Part shown: positions 32,205 to 44,111 of the stretch, piece by piece
Layout: each line of letters starts with the position of its first letter
How positions within the stretch are numbered: the first letter of the stretch is position 1
DNA from: Leptobrachium leishanense
Lineage: Eukaryota; Chordata; Amphibia; Anura; Megophryidae
Length of the DNA: 64,000 bases
Direction: 5' to 3'
NCBI GenBank assembly: GCA_009667805.1
Contig: RXON01001442.1
Coordinates: 37,471-101,470 of the forward strand
Made by a program: the position numbers and the translations under genes
Notes under the pieces: generated by a model
The model's input: the letters and a program-made list of their open reading frames with translations, nothing else
Told to the model about the DNA's origin: nothing
Databases searched by the model: none

Positions 32205-33429
32205 GAAAATTGAATAGCTTGTCATAGATGTTCACCTCCCTCCTTAAAAGATGTTAGGTCTACTTGAATTAACCAATGAAAAAATAGGTGTATCCTACAT
32301 ATCATAAAGTACCTGCAGCCGGTGTCCTCAGCAATAGACTAGAGATAATTAGCCAAGTCTGATTGTACTGCACCATCACATGTCCTTATTCAGCCAATGG
32401 ATGAACGAGAGTAATGCCATGTGTGTAAACGAAAGATTGACTACTGAGCGTTATATTTATAAAATCGGTATTATTTATAACGTTCATGATTCATAAATGG
32501 ACACTCACCAATCATCACATAGGTGCAAAGAAGGAATAGTAACAATCGATTCGATAAGATACAATACCTCCTTGCCACGCCATGGAAATCTCAAGAAAGG
32601 CGGTGAATCTTCTACAGTTTACAATAGGTTACAATATAACCAATCCAATGAATGGGCTACCACATGGTTTAATTCCACCAATAGAATGCTTATGTTGTTA
32701 AAGGCTAGACCTCTACGATACCCTGCATACCGAGGACCATGAACTAAAATAACGGCTTTGAGGTTTTGTAAGAGTGAACCGACACTGAATATAAACTGGT
32801 TCTTCTACTTTGTTAATCTTGTATGCCCAAAAAGAATCAGATTCATACACATCGCGCGATAAATAGCAATAATGATCGCCAAGAGATATTAATCTGAAGT
32901 ACCTCACTATTATAACTGAAGCACTGCAATACCAAAGGGACCACGAATGGTTAAAGTGTGACCGGTCAATATTTTTGATCGATAGCGAGATGGATGTGGG
33001 TTTCCACCCAATTGACCATCAAATAGAATATGGCCAATCAGATGCATAGACTACCACATTTACTGTTTAGACCAATGGGAGGCTAATGCTATCAGAAAAA
33101 AAGCTTCTGCATGGTTTACCACTGAGTGAAATATGGGCAATCAATTGAATGAACCACCGCTTGTGCTATTTAAACCAGTAAGAAACCGATGCAATTGAAA
33201 AAAGTAGGGATGCACCGATACCGATACTAGTATCGATATCGGTGCCGATACCGGGTACTGCAGGAGTACTTGGTACTTGTGCAGTACCCCCGATATTTTT
33301 TTCCGATACCGGAAGCCGGCATTGAGCCGGCTTGCCGGTATCCGAGGGGCTGCGGCGGCTGTCCGAATGCTCTATCTGCATTCGGACTGGCCCTGCAGCT
33401 GCTCTCCGCCCTGTGTTTATACTTCCCTT

Positions 33430-33810
33430 CCTTCAGCGACGCCGGGAAAGTCTTCGCGCGCGCTCCTTGGAAGGTCCCCAGCCGCGACCACGTGGGACCA
33501 TGTGATCGCGGCTGGGGTCCTTCCAACGAGCGCACGCGCGGAAACTTTCCCGGCGTCGCTGAAGGAAGGTAAGTATGAGCGGAGAGCAGCTGCAGGGCCT
33601 GTCTGAATGCTCTATGCAGATCGAGCATTCGGACAGGCCCTGCAGCTGCTCTCCGCTCATACTTACCTTCCTTCAGCGACGCCGGGAAAGTTTCCGCTCG
33701 TTGGAAGGACCCCAGCCGCGATCACATGGTCCCACGTGGTCGCGGCTGGGGACCTTCCAAGTAGCGCGCGCGCGAAGACTTTCCCGGCGTCGCTGAAGGA
33801 AGGTACTTAT
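33430..33810. repeat. GC-rich palindromic cassette with GGTAAGTAT splice-donor match
   Basis: Inverted copies of a block of about 115 bp (CACGTGGGACC centre, ACGAGCG, GGAAACTTTCCCGGCGTCGC) and a hairpin 33590-33655 built on GCATTCGGACAGGCCCTGCAG. GGAAGGTAAGTATGAGC occurs on plus at about 33564 and its complement at about 33658. Confidence 0.8.
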
Positions 33811-33831
33811 GAGCGGGGGTGGGCGGCGGCA

Positions 33832-34300
33832 TTATCCATGAGCAGGGGGGCATATCCATGAGCAGGGGGGCATATCCATGAGCAGAGGGGGCATATCCAT
33901 GAGCAGGGGGCATATCCATGAGCAGGGGGCATATCCATGAGCAGGGGGCATATCCATGAGCAGGGGGCATATCCATGAGCAGGGGGGCATATCCATGAGC
34001 AGGGGCATATCCATGAGCAGGGGGGCATATCCATGAGCAGGGGCATATCCATGAGCTGGGGGCATATCCATGAGCTGGGGGCAATTATCCATGAGCTGGG
34101 GGCAATTATCCATGAGCTGGGGGCAATTATCCATGAGCTGGGGGCATATCCATGAGCAGGGGGCAATTATCCATGAGCTGGGGGCAATTATCCATGAGCT
34201 GGGGGGCATTTCCATGAGCTGGGGGGCATTTCCATGAGCTGGGGGCAATTATCCATGGGCTGGGGGGCAGGATATCCATGAGCTGGGGGGGGCAATATCC
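33832..34300 (+). repeat. Minisatellite array 4, inside hAT element 2
   Basis: About 23 units of GAGCAGGGGGCATATCCAT, shifting to GAGCTGGGGGCAATTATCCAT towards the right: the same basic unit as arrays 1-3 with CAGG/CTGG exchange. Confidence 0.9.
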
Positions 34301-34600
34301 ATGAGACCTGGGGGCTTTATATGAGGTCTGTTCTTATTGGAAAGAGTCACGTGACATAAAATAAAAGTATCGGTACTTGGTATCGGTGAGTACTTGAACA
34401 AAAGTATCTGTACTCGTACTTAAAAAGTGGTATCGGTGCATCCCTAGAAAAAAGGAATGCATTGAATATCCCATTGATAACCACCAGCCAAATTCACTAT
34501 GTTGCCTCATAATCGCAATAATTGACGAAAAAACAGCTTACCTAAAGATAGGACAATCCATCTCAATATTAATGGTTCAGAAAAAACATAGTATCTAAAG

Positions 34601-34783
34601 CAGGGTTTCTCAACTCCAGTCCTCAGGACCGACTACAGGCCAGATTTTGCAGATCACCTTGCGGAAATGCAGACTGAATACTGCAATCACTAAGCAGCAA
34701 ATCATATCACCTGTGCTGTGCTTCGGATATCTGGCAAACCTGGCCTGTTAGTGGGTCCTGAGGATACGAGTTGAGAAACACTG
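34601..34783 (+). mobile_element. Small hAT-type MITE (CAGGGTTTCTCAACTCC)
   Basis: The termini CAGGGTTTCTCAACTCCAG and GAGTTGAGAAACACTG are inverted. A perfect 8-bp duplication ATCTAAAG flanks it (34593-34600 and 34784-34791). 183 bp, non-coding. Confidence 0.85.
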
Positions 34784-35116
34784 ATCTAAAGAGATGCCCA
34801 TCTTATGACCATAAGGTCTATCTAGGATACGAGGCCAGTGCACTAAGGCTGTATGTATGAATTAGTGAATTATTCCATCATAATAACCAATATACCCCAG
34901 TGATCATTAGGGTTGATACCCAAACTTGATTAAAAAGGAGTCAAATTGGAAATTTAATAGCGGTAATGTATTACTAATAGGTTCAGGAAGGACATAAATT
35001 TCATGAGATTGTCCATCTGAACTACGATACTGTAGAAGAACATGTTAGAGCTGCCTTATTCTACTGAGGGTACTGTACTGCGAATTATGCAAAACACGTC
35101 GTGGTTAGATTGAATA

Positions 35117-35311
35117 TTACAAGAAAGGAGTATACGAGAAGCCTTCATTAAGCCCTTTCGGAGCCAGAGTCTGCAACTTATATATCCATCGACATTCTCT
35201 TTGTCGTAGTTTCCGATCAAAATCGCCTTTTCTTGGTGATGGAGAGACCAATTCCAATTTATTGCGCGATGTGTATGAATCTGATTCTTTTTGGGCATAC
35301 AAGATTAACAA
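35117..35311 (-). pseudogene. C-terminal end of a PLE endonuclease ORF
   Basis: Minus frame reads DFDRKLRQRECRWIYKLQTL and ends PKGLNEGFSYTPFL-stop, the characteristic C-terminus following the GIY-YIG domain in PLEs. Only about 60 residues remain. Upstream, the right arm begins at about 35275, so the element is heavily 5'-truncated. Confidence 0.75.
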
Positions 35312-35920
35312 AGTAGAAGAACCAGTTTATATTCAGTGTCGGTTCACTCTTAAAAAACATCAAAGCCGTTATTTTAGTTCATGGTCCTCGGTATGCTGGG
35401 TATCGTAGAGGTCTAGCCTTTAACAACATAAGCATTCTATTGGTGGAATTAAACCATGTTTAAACCATTGGATTGGTTATATTGTAACCTATTGTAAACT
35501 GTAGAAGATTCACCGCCTATCTTGAGATTTCCATGGCGTGGCAAGGAGGTATTGATTATACCCCTTGTATCTTATCGAATCGATTGTTACTATACCTTCT
35601 TTGCACCTATGTGATGATTGGTGAGTGTCAATTTATGGATCATGAACGTTATAAATAATACGGATATAAATATAACGCTCAGTAGTCAATCTTTCGTTTA
35701 CACACATGGCATTACTCTCGTTCATCCATTGGCTGAATAAGGACATGTGATAGTGCACTACGATCAGACTTAGCTAATTATCTCTAGTCTATTGCTGAGG
35801 ACACCGGCTGCAGGTACTTTATGATATGTAGGATACACCTATTTTTTCATTGGTTAATTCAAGTAGACCTAACATCTTTTATGGAGGGAGGTGAACATCT
35901 ACGACAAGCTATTCAATTTT

Positions 35921-35964
35921 CGCTCCAGACAAAGCCGGTTGTTACCGGCGAAACATAGGTCGAG
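35921..35964 (+). ncRNA. Degenerate hammerhead-like motif in the right arm
   Basis: Inverted counterpart of 32161-32204: stems I and II are preserved (GCTC/GAGC, GCCGG/CCGGC), but the core reads CAGACAA. Confidence 0.3.
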
Positions 35965-36539
35965 CTGAGTGCTTAAATATTTTGCTTTTAATGCTGTATG
36001 TCTTGTGAATGCAGATGTGAGGGTAAGAGCAGAATCTGAAGAGCATTAGGGCTAGTAGCAAGTGTGAGAGACTGTAAGCTTGGGATTCCATACATTCAAG
36101 TAGCTTTGTATCTAGGCTGTGAACCAATTTTTTTTGATCTTCTGCAATATAGCTAATTTTTGAGGCTATTCGTTACTTTGGTTTACCTGTATTTTGGTTG
36201 AACTACACTTTTGCAATAATAGCCGCTGTATCAAGTATTAAACATCTCTAATCTCTCCTCACAAAGCTGTTGGTTGTACGTTGTTTTTAAGTTGGTATTT
36301 GGGAGTGTTTCTTGTTGACCAATTAAAGGCATTTGTGCCATTGTTTTTTGCCGCTCCTGGATAAAACAGCGACTGACCTGGTCGGGTCAGTTCACTGGTG
36401 AATATATTTCTGTCTTTTTCAATATTTACAGGTTTAGTCCTGCCTAGGGAGTTTTATCCGAAGTCTTATTTTGGGATAAGTGATTGCTGACCAAGGAGCG
36501 TTTCCTTGGTCCTCTCTTTTTCTCATCCATTTAAATGAT

Positions 36540-36900
36540 GACCAAAAAAAATTTATGAATGGTTCCATCATATACTGTACAACCTAAAAATAAGAGTGAG
36601 ATGTCTCCAAATCTAATGGTGACCAGTGATCGTATTACTAGGGGTCCCTTATTGGGGAGACTAAGGAGTTACTTTAGAGACCAAAGGTGATTCCATACAT
36701 TTAATCTAACCATGCATTGATATCTTGAGTCCTTGGAGGAATTCCCCTTTCAATATACACCGCACGGTACATAGATTATACGCCCATTGGGGGCAGCCTA
36801 GTGAGTGAACGAAGCACACACAGGCATTATGGGGTCCCTATAACTCTGTTAAACTCATTTTAATTATTTGTTCAATAAAGAATGTTAATGTTTTGTATGA
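36540..36900 (-). repeat. Repeat E, copy 2 (minus), part 1
   Basis: Inverse of about 960-1250, sharing GGGGTCCCTTATTGGGGAGAC-type and GCCCATTGGGGGCAGCC blocks. 36900-37081 is unclassified with no gene seen. Confidence 0.7.
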
Positions 36901-37081
36901 GTGTGGTCACTTGGAAACTGGCTTCCACGAGATGGGAAGCTCACATTAAGGTTGCCATCAAGTCCATTGTTTGTATTTCAATAAGGGGTTTACCGCCGTA
37001 AATTTGTTGACAGTTCACAAATCACCACATGGTGGGAGTTGCTGTGCAAGTAGGTATAGCATTCTGCACGTAACTCGCATA

Positions 37082-38676
37082 TCCTATACTATAAAAGAGT
37101 AAGGCTTGGCGTGTCCGTCGCCAAGCCTTACTCTGCGCATGCGCGCGCAACCAGCGGCGGTTGGCTGCGCGCGCATGCAACCATCGCGGCACGAGCCGGC
37201 TGTGCGCTCGCCGCGGCGGTTACAAGATGCACACAGCAGCCGGGTAGAGGCTGCGCTCGCAGCCTCTACCCGGCTGCCGCGCGCATCCAACCCCTGAGCG
37301 GCGAAGGGAAAGTTCCCTCGCTTCCGCTCTTTGAAGGACCCAAGCCGCGGTCACGTGGGAGTCCCACTTGACCGCGGCTTGGGTCAACGAGCGGAAGCGG
37401 GGAAACTTTCCCTTCGCCGCTCGGGAAGGTAAGTATGCGGAGGCGGAGATCATGGGGCGGCTGTCCGAATGCCGATAGAGCATTTGAACAGCCGCCCCAT
37501 GTCTGGTCTGGGGTCTGAGCTGGGGCATATATCCATGAGAGCTTGGGGGGGCATATATCCACGAGCTGGGGCAATATCCACGAGCTGGGGCAGTATCCAC
37601 GAGCTGGGGCAGTATCCACGTGCTGGGGCAATATCCACGTGCTGGGGCAGTATCCACGTGCTGGGGCAGTATCCACGTGCTGGGCAGTATCCACTGCTGG
37701 GCAATATCCACGAACTGGGGCAGTATATCCACGTGCTGGGGCAATATCCACGAGCTGGGGCAGTATATCCACGAACTGGGGCAGTATCCACGAGCTGGGG
37801 CAGTATCCACGAGCTGGGGCAGTATCCACGTGCTGGGGTAGTATCCACGTGCTGGGGCAGTATCCACGTGTTGGGGCAGTATCCACGTGCTGGGGCAGTA
37901 TCCACGAGCTGGGGCAGTATCCACGAACTCGGGCAATATCCACGAACTCGGGCAATATCCACGAACTCGGGCAATATCCACGAACTCGGGCAATATCCAC
38001 GAACTCGGGCAATATCCACGAACTCGGGCAATATCCACGAACTCGGGCAATATCCACGAACTCGGGCAATATCCACGAACTCGGGCAATCTCCACGAGCT
38101 GGGGCAATATCCACGAGCTGGGGCAGTATCCACGAGCTGGGGCAGTATCCACGAGCTGGGGCAGTATCCACGTGCTGGGGTAGTATCCACGTGCTGGGGC
38201 AGTATCCACGTGCTGGGGCAGTATCCACGTGCTGGGGCAATATCCACGTGCTGGGGCAATATCCACGAACTCGGGCAATATCCACGAACTCGGGCAATAT
38301 CCACGAACTCGGGCAATATCCACGAGCTGGGGCAATATCCACGAGCTGGGGCAATATCCACGAGCTGGGGCAATATCCACGAGCTGGGGCAGTATCCACG
38401 AGCTGGGGCAGTATCCACGTGCTGGGGCAATATCCACGAGCTGGGGCAGTATATCCACGAGCTGGGGCAGTATATCCACGAACTGGGGCAATATCCACGA
38501 GCTGGGGCAGTATATCCACGAGCTGGGGCAGTATATCCACGAGCTGGGGCAGTATATCCACGAGCTGGGGCAGTATATCCACGAGCTGGGGCAATATCCA
38601 CGAGCTGGGGCATATATCCATGAGCTGGGGCAGTATATCCACAATAGACTGCCCTCTGGGCAGGCTTTCCACCTTG
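37082..38676 (+). mobile_element. Non-autonomous Helitron 2 with minisatellite
   Basis: The 5' end TCCTATACTATAAAAGAG, the same GTAAGGCTTGGC start, GC-rich blocks, and 3' hairpin CTGCCCTCTGGGCAG followed by GCTTTCCACCTTG align with Helitron 1 in opposite orientation. The terminal CTAG has decayed to CTTG. The internal part carries the palindromic cassette with GGGAAGGTAAGTATG at about 37423, a hairpin at 37450-37500 (GGCTGTCCGAATGC) and minisatellite array 5. Confidence 0.8.
37512..38640 (+). repeat. Minisatellite array 5, inside Helitron 2, with higher-order structure
   Basis: About 59 units of CACGAGCTGGGGCAGTATC. A homogeneous subarray of CACGAACTCGGGCAATATC (nine units, about 37921-38090) recurs in three units at about 38264-38320. 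The block 37786-37930 and the block 38110-38265 have the same order of variants, indicating internal segmental duplication. The frames of 380-490 codons in this region are artefacts. Confidence 0.9.
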
Positions 38677-38689
38677 TCAAATATATTTC

Positions 38690-39125
38690 TAAAACCAGCT
38701 ATTCGGTTTTCTTGTTGCTAACTCTCTATGTTATCCGCACAAGTCTGGCTTTCGCTCCCATCACGTCACTGAGACTGCTCGGACCAAGGTGACCAATGTT
38801 GCTGCTAAAACCAAAGACCCCCTTCTCCCTGCTTAGACTTCTTGACCTTTCTGCTGCATTAGACATGGTCGACCACCCTCTCCTCACTTTTCGTCCACTT
38901 TGCATCAGTGACACTGCTCTCTTCTGGTTCTCTTCCTATCCCTCTCTTCACTCCTTTTAGGTCTCCTTCGCTGGTGCCCTTTCCCCCCCCCCCCAGTTTC
39001 CTCTTTCAGTTGAAGTACCTTGAGGCTCTGTTCTGGGTCCCCTACTTTTCTCGATTTATACAGCGTCTCTGGGCAACCTTATTTCTTCCTATGGATTCCA
39101 ATCTCTCTAGGTTGACGACTGTCAC
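38690..39125 (+). pseudogene. L2-type LINE reverse transcriptase fragment
   Basis: Broken frames read ETALTKVTN, LLDLSAALDMVDHPLL (first catalytic Asp block), [20 protein letters not shown]: the same family as LINE B (49850-50200). A C-run at about 38988 shifts the frame. Confidence 0.7.
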
Positions 39126-39129
39126 GGTA

Positions 39130-40620
39130 AGCAGGGGTTTATAGTTCAGCTCAAAAAGATGGGACATGGGAAGGGCATGTTTAATCTCCAAATAGGTCAG
39201 GGAGCAGTTTCGCCAGTCATAGGGGTATTGGTGGTGCAGTCGGGACAGGTTAGTGTGAGGGATCACATATGTACGCCTGGGTCTTAGTTATATTGATTTT
39301 ATGGTATGACAGTCTGCCACATTCCCCATAGATCTCGTGTAGGGCAGGAAGGGATGTCAGGGGGTTAGTCAAGGTCACCAGAACGTCATCAAAAAAAGGC
39401 TGAATTTACGGGAGAACCCATCGGTATACCCTCCAATCTAGGTTGGATTCTCTAATCGCCTGTGCCAAAGGTTCAAGCGCCAATGCATAGAGCAGGGAGG
39501 AGAGTGGGCAGCACTGTCTGGTACCATTCGTGATGTGCAGAGAAGGGGACAGAAAACCCGCATTCAACACACTCGCGTTGGGGGCAGAGTATAGGGCCAT
39601 AACAGCACTGATCAACACTCAGGGGGAATTCAATTTTAAGAGGGTCTGTTCTAAAAACAGCCAGCCAGTGTAGGCGATCAAGCGCCTGCTCAGTCTCAAG
39701 GGACAGAAGAAGGGTTTTAGTCTCTGTACGACGCGTCAATCAGGGCCATAACTCTTATGGTGTTGTCAGGACCCTTGGTTGGTTGCTGCCTCTGTTAATT
39801 TGTTTTTTGTTGGACTGATTGATTCATCAATTTCACACTTATATGTTTTTATATTGTGGTGCATATTCCAATAAAGATTTTTGCATTTGAGCACCTTGTG
39901 GTAACGTGGCTGTTACCTCTCCTTTTTTGTGTTGTCACACTTGGCCAGGGTGAAAAACATGTCTGAAGGTAGAAAAGAGATGGGGCTCAATAGTTTCAGG
40001 GAGGACTTTTAGTAGGCGGCTGCGAACCCATCCGGGCCTGGGGCCTTGAGAGGCAACGGTAGACGTGAGTTCCAGGAGAGATATGGGGGTTGTCAGTTGG
40101 AGCTGTTGGGCCTCGGATAAGGCTGGGAGGTGAAGGCATTGTAGAAATGGGACAATCTCTGGGAAGGGAAGGCTGGGGCAGAGTCGAGTCGTCACTTAAA
40201 TTATAAAGGTCCGAATAATATGTTGCAAAGCAGTCCTCGATCTGTTGGGGGCAGTAGCATTTTACACCAGATGTAGTTACCAATTTCTATATTTTGGCTT
40301 TGGCGGAACGATGGCGAAGTTTATTGGCCGTCAGTCGATTCGCTTTGTCACTGTACAAATGTTTCGTTTTAAGCCGACTGGCCACCCATAAATAATCAAG
40401 TTTGTCCATCTCCGTGCAAGTCTTTGATCCGGTAGAAATTAATTCTGAGCAAAACATCCCTCGGGACCAAGTTATCTAGGTGCCGTGGCTTTGGGAGGCG
40501 ATGTGCTCTATCCAGCTGCAAATCAGACGTAGTGGTTTGTGGCAGCAGAACACGAAATGGGCATAGAGATAGGCAAAAAGATCCGATTTAACCGTTTCCT
40601 AAATCCCTCGTACTCTAATA
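39130..40620 (-). pseudogene. Tx1/L1-type LINE reverse transcriptase fragment
   Basis: Minus frames read LPALSEAQQLQL (40100), APGPDGF-like block (about 40030), then FDRLHWL-like (39680) and [20 protein letters not shown] (39500), the order of Tx1/L1-clade LINEs. Many shifts and stops. The stretch 39770-39945 is an unrelated inserted sequence. The 5' limit is uncertain. Confidence 0.65.
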
Positions 40621-40779
40621 TTTCTGCGGGAACGATCCTCTAAGTCTTTTCTCCGAAAAAATATAGAAACTGGTTCCTTTTTCTTGTTTAACATGAGTAC
40701 CCTATAGAATATATACCCACAAATGTCTGGGTAATAAAATGTAAATAGAATAAATTTACAAGCTGCATATGATTGAAAT

Positions 40780-41002
40780 AGCAATGTAAATTTACATTTT
40801 TTTCTACATTTTTTGTCCTAGCAATCTGACGGGATATGGCAGATACACATAATGGTATATTTTTAAATCTGTCGACTACTGAAAATAAGGATATATACTT
40901 TATCTGGGTCTTCTAATTAAATGTTATTTGACAGGTTTTAACAAAACTGTCAAAAAGAGCTCAGCATACAGGGATTAAATGGCTCAGAAGTGAAGGGGTT
41001 AA
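40780..41002 (-). mobile_element. Diverged end of a piggyBac-type MITE
   Basis: Resembles 13270-13506 (TACACATAATGGTATAT, CTGGGTC, GAGCTCAGCA, GAAGGGGTTAA at 40999-41002). The other end was not found. Confidence 0.5.
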
Positions 41003-41075
41003 AGGGAGATTCTACACACCCTAACCACTTTAGCTTTTTAAAGTGGCCAGGGTGTGTTGAGTATCCTCCACCCTC
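40999..41075 (+). mobile_element. End of a piggyBac-type MITE of the 291-959 family
   Basis: TTAAAGGGAGATTCTACACA followed by the hairpin ACACCCTAACCACTTT/AAAGTGGCCAGGGTGT. It starts on the same TTAA that ends the previous MITE. No second end is visible. Confidence 0.5.
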
Positions 41076-43094
41076 TCCTAGGTCCCCGAACAGTTTCAAA
41101 TGCGGGGTGAAGTGGAGAGTCCTAATGTAGAGTTCGCAAGTCCTGTTACGGTGCGCAATTTACGTTCCCTTGGCCACGCAGTAACCTGGAGCACGAATTG
41201 CGTAGAAAAGACTGGGGAGTGGCAAGCTGCGGACAGGAAAGGCAGTGTCATTGAGGAGCTCCAACTCGTCATCCTCTCCTTTGGGCCTTTTTGCTGATTT
41301 ATCTTGCTGACTTTACGTACCTGAGGTCTCTGGGTGGCTGGCCATCAGGGGTGCATCGTCTGGAGCCCGTTTTGTCCCCCACCCCACCAGACCACAGACT
41401 TGTTTACTGGCCAATTTTTCTGCTGGAGGGTGATGCCGGCAGCCATCTTGCGGCCTACCTCCCAGTGCCCGATGGCTCCTTATGCCTTCTTTCGACCCAG
41501 GATGGGTCTGTGTTGAGGACTGGGAGATGGTGGGCCCGCACCTCTTGACCTTTACCGAGGAGACGGATGAGGAAGATGGATCCTGATGATGTGAGGGTCC
41601 CCCTGAAGCAGAGAAGATTGCTGTGATGACAGGCCTAGATGCCGATCCGGCATTGCTGGAGGCAGAAGGGGATGATTCAAAGCCACTTCTGATGGGACTT
41701 GGCATCGGCTGATGGCAGTGTTGCGCAGCTGGGGGGAGCGGCAGCTTCTGGCCCGAGTGGTTCGGTGGAGGCCTAATCTTCATGTTGCACGGAGGACCTG
41801 GAGGCTGAATATGATGGGGTACGCGGTGTCAATGGGGGATTGTACGCCGTGCTGGTGGTGGACCCTCTCTCTTCGGGAGTGGCTCCAGATCCGAGTGATG
41901 GATGTGCTGGCGCCTGGCAAGTTTGGCATCGGAGTGGCGGTGCCCGCAATGACTGCAGTGTCAACCCCCGGGTTGTCTGCGAAGATGGTGCTGTGGAGCT
42001 TTGAGGAACGGTCTGCTGGTGGGTGGAGGTCCTGCCCTTAATCCCGCGATGCGGCTCCTGCCGCAGCAGGAGCTGCCACGGGGGGGGTTGTCCGCCTCAC
42101 ATGCCCTTCGTGGGGGGTGACTGAGCCTGGCAGCGCTGCTAACCCAGCCCCTTGGTTGGACATGGGCTTACAGACTGCCCCATTTCGTTTTTGGCACCAG
42201 GCCTGCCCCTTTGCTGTCTTTTTCTCCCCACCTCACCGGCAAGCCGATACTTTCTATTTTTGATTCTTTTGAGATTTTTTATTTTTTGCTGATGCCTCGC
42301 TGATCTTTATTTTTGTTGCTTTCTGTGTATAGGTGTTCTCCTGAGCGACCTGCCGGGACCTGCCGAGTTTTGGGGCTCGCTGTCATTTGTCTAATGGAAC
42401 ATCAGGATCCCCCCCTTTTATTTATTTTTTAGTATGGGCCACTGGGTAGTAATCTGGACGAGCCGCTAGGGCGGCAACCTAGACTCTGGCCATCCCCTTG
42501 GCCACAAGTCTCACAGCCATGTGGCCTCTTCTGAGGCCCTCTGTTTCCTTAGGGTTGCCGGGGTAGGCCGGGAATTCCACGACTCACTGGGCAGTCCCTT
42601 ACCCTCCCTCTTTTTTCCTCCCGGGAAATATTACATGAGTCATAAGAGGACTTGCGTGACTTTCTTGAAAACAGAGCAAGTAAGTGCATAGTTAGAACAC
42701 CAAACGAGATTAATTCCTGCCCCCTTTATGAGAGAAGTGCCTGATCACCGCTCCATGGTCAGGATGGACCATACTGAAAGGGTAGAAAAAGGGCAAAACC
42801 GAGCAGTATGGGGGGGGCGGGGAAATCAACTCAGCTGTAAGTGGATGCACTGTGCAGCACAAGATCCCGATCGAGACTATGTTGGACTAACAAACTCTGG
42901 GTTCCCAGTCCTTTGAACTACATGGCAGGGGATGACAAACAAGGCAATTGGTGATGTATAATAATTAATGTGATTATTCTTGTTTTGTTGAAGAGTACTA
43001 CTTTTATTTATGCTTTATGACAGAACCCTGCAAAAAAACAAAGCTATGTCTTGTATTTGTCTGTTGAGTGTGACTTTTCTGAGTATCTGAGAAA
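41076..43094. other. 2 kb without recognised gene or element
   Basis: Moderately GC-rich, with frames of up to 156 codons on both strands that match nothing I know. The minus frame 41313-41783 is Ser/Pro-rich, gag-like in composition only. 42240-42640 is T-rich then GC-rich. A remnant of an old retroelement is possible. No splice-bounded host exon was seen. Confidence 0.3.
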
Positions 43095-43791
43095 CGAACA
43101 AATTGCGTGAGGACGTCAGTGGGCCAGTTAACCCCCTAGTTGCCAAAGTGGAGATCGGGGGAACATTTGGATCTCTGTATCTCCCGATCCGTGGCAGCTA
43201 GAAGGTCATTTACTATCAATGGAGAGGCCTGGTCATGGCCTTTCCAAAGATACCAAACATTGTCAGGTTACTAGTAAAAAAAAAAAAAAAAAAAATTTTT
43301 TTTTTTTAAAAAAAATTGTCTGGGGGTTTAATAAAATAGGACTTATGCTGGCATCTAAAAAATGAGCATAAGACGGTCAAAATGATTTCAGCACACAGAG
43401 GTGAAATGGCTCAGCAGTGAAGTGTTTAAAAAGCAAAAACCTGTAAAAATTGGGTACAGTATTTCTAATCTCAGGACAAACTTTTTAAAACTATTTTGCC
43501 GGAGTCTTTTTTGGCAGTTGTATATTTTGGGGTTACATTTTGAAAAAGTGTGTTATTTATATTTTTTATCATATATCATATTTTTTTATAGTAAATTATA
43601 CGATATGATACAAATAATGGTATCTATAGAAACTCCCTTTAATGGCGGGAAACACAGTATATAATATGTGTGGGTTCATAAACGAGTAAGAGGAAAATTT
43701 GACCTAAACACAAACCATGCAGAAATGTAAAAACTGCAGGGGGCACTTTCGGACGGACTTTCGTAAAACTGCCCGGTCACTAAGGGGTTAA
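43095..43791 (-). mobile_element. Composite piggyBac-type MITE, copy 2 (left part missing)
   Basis: Right end GGTCACTAAGGGGTTAA (TTAA 43788-43791). The junction TTAAAAAGCAAAAACCTG at 43425 corresponds to the inner junction of 26516-27676. The inner part continues through GTGGCAGCTAGAAGG and GTTAACTGGCC-like sequence to about 43095. Confidence 0.6.
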
Positions 43792-44111
43792 GCTGTGCCC
43801 TCAACTAGCAAAATAGAGACAAGTGTAAAAGGAATAGCCACAAGCACTTGGTATATAGGGCACGCCAATGTAACCCTTTTGTGAATAGCAGTAGGATAGG
43901 AAACATGGGGAATTAGGATTGATAAACTGGTGATCACCAGAAATGTTTGCTGTCCTGTTGCTCTAATAAATAATGATATCATCATTTATATAGCGCCAAC
44001 AGTTTGCACAGTGCTTTACAATAACCAAATGTTACAAGATACAGATAAATGGACATAGGATAGAAACAAAGGGTGTAGAGGGTCCTGCGCATAGGAGTTT
44101 ACAATCTAGAG

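Larger units (their letters stand above)
33205..34446 (+). mobile_element. hAT-type non-autonomous element 2, with cassette and minisatellite
   Basis: Termini TAGGGATGCACCGATACCG and CGGTGCATCCCTA. The perfect 8-bp duplication GAAAAAAG lies at 33197-33204 and 34447-34454. Same family as 4729-7680. It contains three alternating copies of the GC-rich palindromic cassette (33430-33810) and minisatellite array 4. Confidence 0.9.
31706..36526 (-). mobile_element. PLE-type fold-back insertion with inverted 1.15-kb arms
   Basis: Flanked by the 13-bp duplication CCATTTAAATGAT (31693-31705 and 36527-36539) inside repeat E, typical of target-primed insertion. The left arm (about 31712-32870) and right arm (about 35275-36420) are inverted copies. 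Between them lie the end of a PLE endonuclease (35117-35311, minus), hAT element 2 and a small hAT MITE. The left arm then is a same-sense terminal repeat downstream of the coding end, and the right arm an inverted upstream copy, as often seen in PLEs (inference). Confidence 0.65.

Noticed and set aside
37220..38721. Open frames of up to 486 codons on both strands
   Set aside because: Same cause: the minisatellite of Helitron 2. Both strands and several frames are open at once.
41313..41783. Ser/Pro-rich 156-codon minus frame as a gag-like gene
   Set aside because: Only the composition is suggestive. No zinc knuckle, capsid motif or neighbouring pol is seen.
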